A stretch of DNA of 18,422 nt. It comes from Methanobacteriota archaeon. GTDB lineage: Archaea; Thermoplasmatota; DTKX01; GCA-020343715. The stretch covers positions 1-18,422 of the forward strand of contig JAUVRF010000006.1 of assembly GCA_030597775.1 (NCBI GenBank), written 5' to 3'. Below the pieces are notes generated by a model, which was not told the origin of the DNA, did no database searches, and was given only the letters and a program-made list of their open reading frames with translations. Position 1 is the first letter of the stretch; every line of letters begins with the position of its first letter. Position numbers and translations under genes: made by a program. Below are positions 13,669 through 18,422 of the stretch, in pieces.

Positions 13669-15837
13669 TCATATCACTCGGTACCGGCCAGCCGAGGGGG
13701 TGTAGATCCGGCCATCGGAGACCAGACGCACCAGCACTTCCTTGGCCTGGGACTTTTCGATGTTGAAGCCCTCCGCCTCGACGAGGATGTCGTCCTCCGT
13801 GGGCGCCTGGCCGCCCCGGGTGAGCTGGTCGATGATGTCCAGCAGGATACGCATCCGCTCCCTCTGGGAGTGGCTGATGCCCGTGGCTATGATATCGATG
13901 TCGAAGCGGTCTCCGCCCATGATCTTCTTGAGGAAGTAGTCCACGATGCGGATGGCGCGGTCGGCGTCCTCCTGCTCCACCAATTCCGAGAGACGGACCC
14001 GCGCCGAGGCCTCTGCGAGCCTGATGAAGGCCTCCAGTTGCCGGGCGGTGAGGGGCACGGAGGCCTCCTCCCCCTCCCCCATCTTGCGGATGGTGATGTA
14101 GTAGTCCTTGATGGAGGCGAAGGCCTCGTCGGTGAGCACGGGGAACACACGGCTCTTGGCGTAGGCCACGTACTTCCGGACGAGATCGGGCTCGTAGAAG
14201 GTGTTCACCTCCTCGAAATCGTCCTCTATGATGCTCGCTGGCAGGTGTAACCCGTCCAGATGCTCCTTGAGGCGGTCCACCTCCCCGTGGCGGTGGACCT
14301 TGAGGATGTGCTCGGCCAGCTTGGCGTCCCAGACGCTGTCGGGCTTGTCGATGATGGAGAAGATGATGTCGAAGCGGGAGCAGAGGGCGGGGGGAAGGTC
14401 GATCTGCTCCACCATCGGGGCGTGCTCGTGGAAGCGGCCCAGCTTTGGGTTGGCGGCGCCCAGGATGGCGCATCGGGCCTGCAGGGTGGCGGTGATCCCC
14501 GCCTTGGCGATGGAAATGCTCTGCTGCTCCATGACCTCGTGCATCGCGCTCCGGTCCTGCTCGGACATCTTGTCCAGCTCGTCGATGGCTGCCAGACCCA
14601 TGTCGGCAAGGACGAGGGCGCCCGCCTCCAGCGTCCACCTCCCCTCCCCGAACTCGTCACGCACCGCCGCGGCGGTGAGGCCGGCCGCGGTGGTCGCCTT
14701 GCCCGAGGTGTATATGGCGCGGGGTGCCAGGTTGCGCATGTAGCGCAGCAGCTGGGACTTGGCGGTGCCGGGGTCGCCCACCAGCATGATGTGGATGTCG
14801 CCACGTATCCGGGTCTGGTCGGGCAGCACCTTGGTCACGCCGCCGAAGAGCTGCAGGCACAGCGCCTCCTTCTCTTCCTCCATGCCGAATATGGTGGGAG
14901 CGATGGAGGCGATGAAGTTCCGGAAGAGGGCCGGGTCCCTGGAGATGGCCAGGATGCGCTCCTCGTCCTCCTCCTCGATGATTATATCCTCGTACTCCTC
15001 CTTGCTGCGCTCGAAGGAGACGGCCGACAGGAATATCTCGAACAGGGTGGACTTCTGGGACCCCTGGGTACGGAGGTTCTCCCGGAGGATGCCGTTGAGG
15101 ATGACCCGGTCGCCGGGGGACAGCTTGCCCGTGAGGTCGTCCTCCAGGTACGCCGTCAACCGCTGGGGCTGGTCGCCGCCCCTGAGGCCCTCGGGGCTCT
15201 CCTGGATCTCGATCTTCTGCGTGTCCACGAACTCGGAGAAGTCCAGTTCCCGGTCGCCGAAGGAGGAGGCGAAGGGGTCGGGCAGCGACGCATAGTTGGT
15301 GATCAGGCGGAACTTGGTGGAGCCCGCCGCCCGCTGGCAGCCCCCGTTCTCCTTGTAGCACTCCAGTGGGTCCTTGAGATGGAGGGTGTCCTGCTCGACC
15401 CGGTGGATGGCGCCGCAACGCATGCACTGGAACACCGCGACCTTGAGCCGCGGCCGCACCTCGGTGGACTTGCGGACCAGCCCCTCCACCGCGACGATGC
15501 GGCCCAGGTGCTTGCTCCGCAGGTCCCTGATGGGGACACGGCCGAACTCCGGGTCCACGGGCAGCTCCTTGACGCGGATGTGCAACGGGACCCGCTGCCC
15601 GGGGGGTATCAGCTGCTGGGATGCCTTCTCGGCTGCCATGAGGGACGCGGTGGGCTGCTCCAGCAGGTGCTCTGCCAGGGAGATGTTGAAAAGGGCCACG
15701 TCGGTGTAGGGGATGAAGAGGGAGCGGACCTCGGGGTACTGGGCGGCCACATCCAGCAGCTGCGGGACGTAGCCGTGCTCCTTGAAGAAGGAGGTCCACA
15801 TCTCTGTCAGGCGGTCTAGGGAGTATTCCTCCGTCAT
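13669..15837 (-). CDS. mcm: Replicative DNA helicase MCM
   Basis: MCM is the hexameric ATPase that unwinds DNA at the archaeal replication fork. The 722-residue protein has the N-terminal DNA-binding domain with a Cys4 zinc motif (Cys138, Cys141, Cys160, Cys167). The AAA+ core follows, with Walker A GDPGTAKS (Lys360), Walker B LAAIDELDKM, sensor region LGAANPKLGRF and the arginine-finger motif SRFDIIF, and then a C-terminal winged helix (RGGQAPTEDDILVEAEG). There is no intein. The ATG at 15837 has a TATA-like box centred about 26 bases upstream, so a leaderless transcript is likely; an in-frame GTG at 15849 would add four residues. The upstream neighbour is an unrecognised 550-residue protein and the downstream one is DUF424. 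Confidence 0.97.
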   Translation of the reverse strand: MTEEYSLDRLTEMWTSFFKEHGYVPQLLDVAAQYPEVRSLFIPYTDVALFNISLAEHLLEQPTASLMAAEKASQQLIPPGQRVPLHIRVKELPVDPEFGRVPIRDLRSKHLGRIVAVEGLVRKSTEVRPRLKVAVFQCMRCGAIHRVEQDTLHLKDPLECYKENGGCQRAAGSTKFRLITNYASLPDPFASSFGDRELDFSEFVDTQKIEIQESPEGLRGGDQPQRLTAYLEDDLTGKLSPGDRVILNGILRENLRTQGSQKSTLFEIFLSAVSFERSKEEYEDIIIEEEDEERILAISRDPALFRNFIASIAPTIFGMEEEKEALCLQLFGGVTKVLPDQTRIRGDIHIMLVGDPGTAKSQLLRYMRNLAPRAIYTSGKATTAAGLTAAAVRDEFGEGRWTLEAGALVLADMGLAAIDELDKMSEQDRSAMHEVMEQQSISIAKAGITATLQARCAILGAANPKLGRFHEHAPMVEQIDLPPALCSRFDIIFSIIDKPDSVWDAKLAEHILKVHRHGEVDRLKEHLDGLHLPASIIEDDFEEVNTFYEPDLVRKYVAYAKSRVFPVLTDEAFASIKDYYITIRKMGEGEEASVPLTARQLEAFIRLAEASARVRLSELVEQEDADRAIRIVDYFLKKIMGGDRFDIDIIATGISHSQRERMRILLDIIDQLTRGGQAPTEDDILVEAEGFNIEKSQAKEVLVRLVSDGRIYTPSAGRYRVI

Positions 15838-15858
15838 TGCCCTCCCCACGGTAAGCGA

Positions 15859-15866
15859 CCCTTATG
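15859..15866 (-). promoter_or_regulatory. TATA box of mcm
   Basis: The minus strand reads CCATAAGG in the 83-base gap upstream of mcm. Its centre is about 26 bases from the ATG at 15837, which predicts a leaderless mRNA. Confidence 0.4.
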
Positions 15867-15920
15867 GAATGTGCCGTTGATATGGGTTGCGATGGGATGG
15901 CCGGAAGTGGCTCGCAAGGG

Positions 15921-17573
15921 CTACCCGAAGAGCTCGGCACCCCACACCCGTTTGAACACGCCAGGCGCTACCTCCACCACCTCGCCCTCGGACATCACCA
16001 GTCCGAAGCGCTTCCGCAGCCCCGCCCTGCCCAGGGACACGCGGTTGAGGACCAGCCGCTCGAGCTCGGGGTAGGGCCAACCGTCGGGGAACGTGGCATC
16101 CAGTTCGAGGAAGGCGGACTCCAGGGCGTCGGCAACGTCCGATTCCATCCGGTCGCGCAGCTCCCTCTCCCTCTTCTCGAGCACCGCCACGTAGTGTCGG
16201 AGCTGAGGTTCGAGGGCATCGTAGAATCGGGCGAACAGGCTGACGAACATGCCCTGCACCTCCAGGGCGGCGTCATCCGGGGTGAGGGAGTATGCCCGCA
16301 CGAGGGCCCCCGAGGCCCGGGTGGCATGCTCGATCAGTCCGCCCTGGGACGAGAGGTTGAACACCACCTCACGTTTCATGCAGGTCTCCAGTTCCGGCCA
16401 TTCCCGATGGATCTCCCGCAGTATCCGCTCCACCAGATGCGACCTGTCCCGGGGCTCGAGGACCGTGGTCGGGTTGACCATCGCGGCGTGGACCACGGTG
16501 TGGGCCACATCCTCCGAGGACCGGTGAAGCTCCTTCGCGGCCTCGTCCCTGGCAAGGTCATCCGGGCTCAGCAGGACCGGAAGGTCGCACACGGACATCA
16601 CCACCTGTCGCTCCGAGGGCTTTCTCAGCATATCCTTGAGGTCCCGCTCGAAATCGTGGATCTCCAGCACGGACCGGGTCGAGAGGGAGAGCTCCTCCGT
16701 CTCCACCCCGGTGGCCCTCTGGGTCAGGAAGGCGGCGGCCTGGGTCTCTCCCTGGTTGAAGCGCCAGTGCATCCGCTGGGAGGCGTATCGTATGGGGACC
16801 GGTCGGATGCCCATGTAGTCCATGTGGGAGGACCATCTCTGGCCCGTGAGGTAGGGCGGCAATGCGTGGCGCAGGTCGCGCAGGACGTCGTAAAGGGCCC
16901 GCTTGCTCAGGCAACGGTTCCTGTCCTCGCAGGCCATCAGGGAGAGGCCCGTCCCTCCCGCCCTGTCACGGTAGGGTGGTGCTGAGAACATGTGGGCGAG
17001 GAGCGCCATGCGGACCTCGGGGAAGTCCAGGTTCAACCGGTCCTGCACAAGATCCAGGACCTCGCGCCCCGTCATCGCAGGCGCCCGGGCGGCGAAGAAT
17101 TCCTCGAAGGGTAGGTGATGGAACTGGTTGACCAGCAGGAACCTGCCAGGTGCGCCGCCCATCATCTGCAGGTTGAGCACGGTCGCATCCACCCGGGCGA
17201 AGCGGGCCTTCCTGAGGTCCTTGGCGGTGACGACCGACCTGGGCACCACGGCGGGCAGGGCGAAGGTCACGTCCGAGGGGCTGGGACTGAGCACCGCGAG
17301 GGACACGGGCCCCACCAACCTCTCCAATCTAGGCCGGGCTATCAAGAAGATCGACTCGAAGTGGGAGGGTGCCGATATGAGGAATCCACGGGTCTCAACG
17401 TCATGGAAGTCACCCGTTCGAAGGGCACCCACGGTGTCGATGAACTCCGCGGTGAGCATCCGGGAGAGGGCTCCCGGTCGCTCACCAAGGAGACGGTTGA
17501 GCTCCGTTCTGCTCAGGCCGCCCCCCGCATAGAGCTCTTCGAGGGCATCCCGCTCCACGGGTCGGTCCATCAT
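15921..17573 (-). CDS. Conserved-looking 550-aa protein of unknown function upstream of mcm
   Basis: I do not recognise this protein. It is soluble, with no signal peptide or membrane helix. Residues 1-45 (RDALEELYAGGGLSRTELNRLLGERPGALSRML) look like a helix-turn-helix or winged-helix unit. The middle contains mixed alpha/beta segments and CEDRNRCLSKRALYDVLRDLRHAL. About residues 430-490 are a charged helical stretch (LEKRERELRDRMESDVADAL). The end folds into a short hairpin-like EGEVVEVAPGVFKRVWG. Codon use matches its neighbours, so it is a resident gene. The start is one of three consecutive in-frame codons (GTG 17576, ATG 17573, ATG 17570); no ribosome binding site decides between them. 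Its place 83 bases before mcm suggests a DNA-transaction role, but that is only inference. Confidence 0.8.
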   Translation of the reverse strand: MMDRPVERDALEELYAGGGLSRTELNRLLGERPGALSRMLTAEFIDTVGALRTGDFHDVETRGFLISAPSHFESIFLIARPRLERLVGPVSLAVLSPSPSDVTFALPAVVPRSVVTAKDLRKARFARVDATVLNLQMMGGAPGRFLLVNQFHHLPFEEFFAARAPAMTGREVLDLVQDRLNLDFPEVRMALLAHMFSAPPYRDRAGGTGLSLMACEDRNRCLSKRALYDVLRDLRHALPPYLTGQRWSSHMDYMGIRPVPIRYASQRMHWRFNQGETQAAAFLTQRATGVETEELSLSTRSVLEIHDFERDLKDMLRKPSERQVVMSVCDLPVLLSPDDLARDEAAKELHRSSEDVAHTVVHAAMVNPTTVLEPRDRSHLVERILREIHREWPELETCMKREVVFNLSSQGGLIEHATRASGALVRAYSLTPDDAALEVQGMFVSLFARFYDALEPQLRHYVAVLEKRERELRDRMESDVADALESAFLELDATFPDGWPYPELERLVLNRVSLGRAGLRKRFGLVMSEGEVVEVAPGVFKRVWGAELFG

Positions 17574-17710
17574 CACATCTGGATATGCTAGCCAGTGTAA
17601 TGAACCATTCGCCCCGGGATGGGGTCTTACAGATCACGTATTTGTTTAGCATGTGAATTCGTGTCATGGATGTTCCACGGGGCCACCTTCACCGACCCCC
17701 CCGGTCTGGG

Positions 17711-17719
17711 TATTTAAAG
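17711..17719 (+). promoter_or_regulatory. TATA box of the tnpB gene
   Basis: TATTTAAAG lies about 27 bases upstream of the ATG at 17742, so the transcript should begin at or just before the start codon. The rest of the 168-base gap back to 17574 shows no other gene; the left end of the IS element may lie within it, but I could not place it. Confidence 0.5.
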
Positions 17720-17741
17720 GATAATGCCCTATATTAACAAG

Positions 17742-18422
17742 ATGCTACTGGTAAAAACCATAACGGCTAAGGTATTCCAACCTACCGCGAGGAAACGTAG
17801 GGCCCTCGACGCACTCTGGAGGTCCTGGAAGGATGCCCTCGGGTTGAAACATGATTATGCATTCCTCCGCGAGCACACGGACCTCCCCTCATATTACTGC
17901 CGTGAGATCGGCTGGAAGATCAAGAAGGGCTCCGACGCACCCGTCGGGGTTCCGAAGGACGCCCTCAAGCTCCTGCCAGGAGGCGCCTTCGCACCCTGGT
18001 TCGCATCCATCCCCACCCCGGATGGCAGGATCTGCCTTCCGCTACGCATGTCCAGGGGCCACAGCAAGCTCCTCGCTGAATGCGAGATATGTGACAGCCA
18101 GCTCATCAAGCGCGGGAAGGAGTACCATCTCCACATCGTCGTGGCGAAGGATGCTCCCATCCCCACAATTCCCTCTCACGCACCAGTCCTTGCCGTGGAC
18201 CTCGGGGAGCGTGTCATCGCGACGTCAGTGACGCTCGTCGAAGGCACCATCACCTCCCCGGGATTCCACGGCAGGGAGGTCCGCAGCATTCGCAGGCATT
18301 ATGCCTGGCTACGCAAACGGCTCGGGAGGCGCAAGCTGCCCCGGGTCACAAACCGTGTCGGCCACACCGAACACCGGAAGGCCGATGCCAGGCTCCATGT
18401 CATCGCGGCCACCCTCGTCGAA
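17742..18422 (+). CDS. tnpB: TnpB-family RNA-guided nuclease (IS200/IS605 OrfB), 5' part
   Basis: The first 227 residues of an IS605 OrfB/TnpB-type protein run off the right edge. The start MLLVKTITAKVFQPTARKRR is typical of TnpB: a beta strand ending with a Pro-Thr, then basic helices. YHLHIVVAKD precedes the RuvC-I strand LAVDLGERVIATSV, with the catalytic Asp at residue 153, and the Arg-rich helix RRHYAWLRKRLGRRK follows. RuvC-II, the zinc finger and RuvC-III lie beyond the window, so integrity cannot be judged. TnpB proteins are nucleases guided by an RNA from the element's right end and cut DNA next to a short target motif, helping the element persist. No TnpA transposase lies upstream, so this is a lone-tnpB (IS1341-like) arrangement or a non-autonomous copy. 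Confidence 0.85.
   Translation, partial: MLLVKTITAKVFQPTARKRRALDALWRSWKDALGLKHDYAFLREHTDLPSYYCREIGWKIKKGSDAPVGVPKDALKLLPGGAFAPWFASIPTPDGRICLPLRMSRGHSKLLAECEICDSQLIKRGKEYHLHIVVAKDAPIPTIPSHAPVLAVDLGERVIATSVTLVEGTITSPGFHGREVRSIRRHYAWLRKRLGRRKLPRVTNRVGHTEHRKADARLHVIAATLVE

Noticed and set aside
14260..15819. Plus-strand open frame of 519 codons
   Set aside because: It is antisense to mcm, whose motifs are unmistakable. Long antisense frames are common in GC-rich genes, and the translation is low complexity without motifs.
15864..16985. Plus-strand open frame of 373 codons
   Set aside because: It is antisense to the 550-residue gene, whose third-position GC pattern and protein-like composition favour the minus strand.
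1..18422. tRNA, rRNA, CRISPR array or MCM intein
   Set aside because: No cloverleaf-type TTCGA arm pattern, no regularly spaced repeats and no rRNA-like stretch were seen, and the MCM Walker and finger motifs are contiguous.

Overview
The window is GC-rich archaeal chromosome. The evidence is an MCM replicative helicase, a split aconitase-X pair of the kind that acts as archaeal phosphomevalonate dehydratase, an archaeal-type PRPP synthetase, a DUF424 protein, a Trm112-like protein, and AT-rich TATA-like boxes about 25 bases upstream of many starts, several of which look leaderless. Folate-type one-carbon genes (folC, SHMT, GcvT, GcvH) in a GC-rich archaeon suggest a lineage of Thermoplasmatota or a related euryarchaeal group. 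That placement is inference, because there is no rRNA or other decisive marker here.

Left part (1-7.5 kb): the beginning of a lipoprotein gene runs off the left edge on the minus strand. A thioredoxin follows on the plus strand, then a 49-residue Cys-rich mini-protein and folC on the minus strand. Divergent from folC is the most striking gene of the window, a 1182-residue fusion. It has a serine hydroxymethyltransferase at the N-terminus, a degenerate GcvT-like folate-binding domain in the middle, and a complete aminomethyltransferase (glycine-cleavage T protein) at the C-terminus. gcvH follows directly. Together folC, the fusion and gcvH make a folate one-carbon island: FolC polyglutamylates the folate, SHMT and GcvT load it from serine and glycine, and GcvH carries the aminomethyl group. 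The P protein and dihydrolipoamide dehydrogenase are not in the window. Convergent to gcvH lie a Trm112-like zinc protein and an MTA-phosphorylase-family enzyme.

Middle and right (7.5-17.6 kb): after a divergent intergenic region holding a promoter and a 32-residue micro-ORF, a long run of minus-strand genes is, in transcription order, an unrecognised 550-residue protein, MCM, DUF424, prs, a membrane-anchored surface protein, aconitase-X large and small subunits, a FlaC-like coiled-coil protein and a Nudix hydrolase. Most of these have their own TATA-like box, so this is a co-directional block rather than one operon. The aconitase-X small subunit, the coiled-coil protein and the Nudix gene are tightly spaced or overlapping and probably co-transcribed.

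Right edge (17.6 kb to end): the 5' part of a TnpB-family (IS200/IS605 OrfB) gene on the plus strand runs off the window, with no TnpA visible. No tRNA, rRNA, CRISPR array or complete insertion sequence was seen. No stretch longer than 300 bases lacks a gene.
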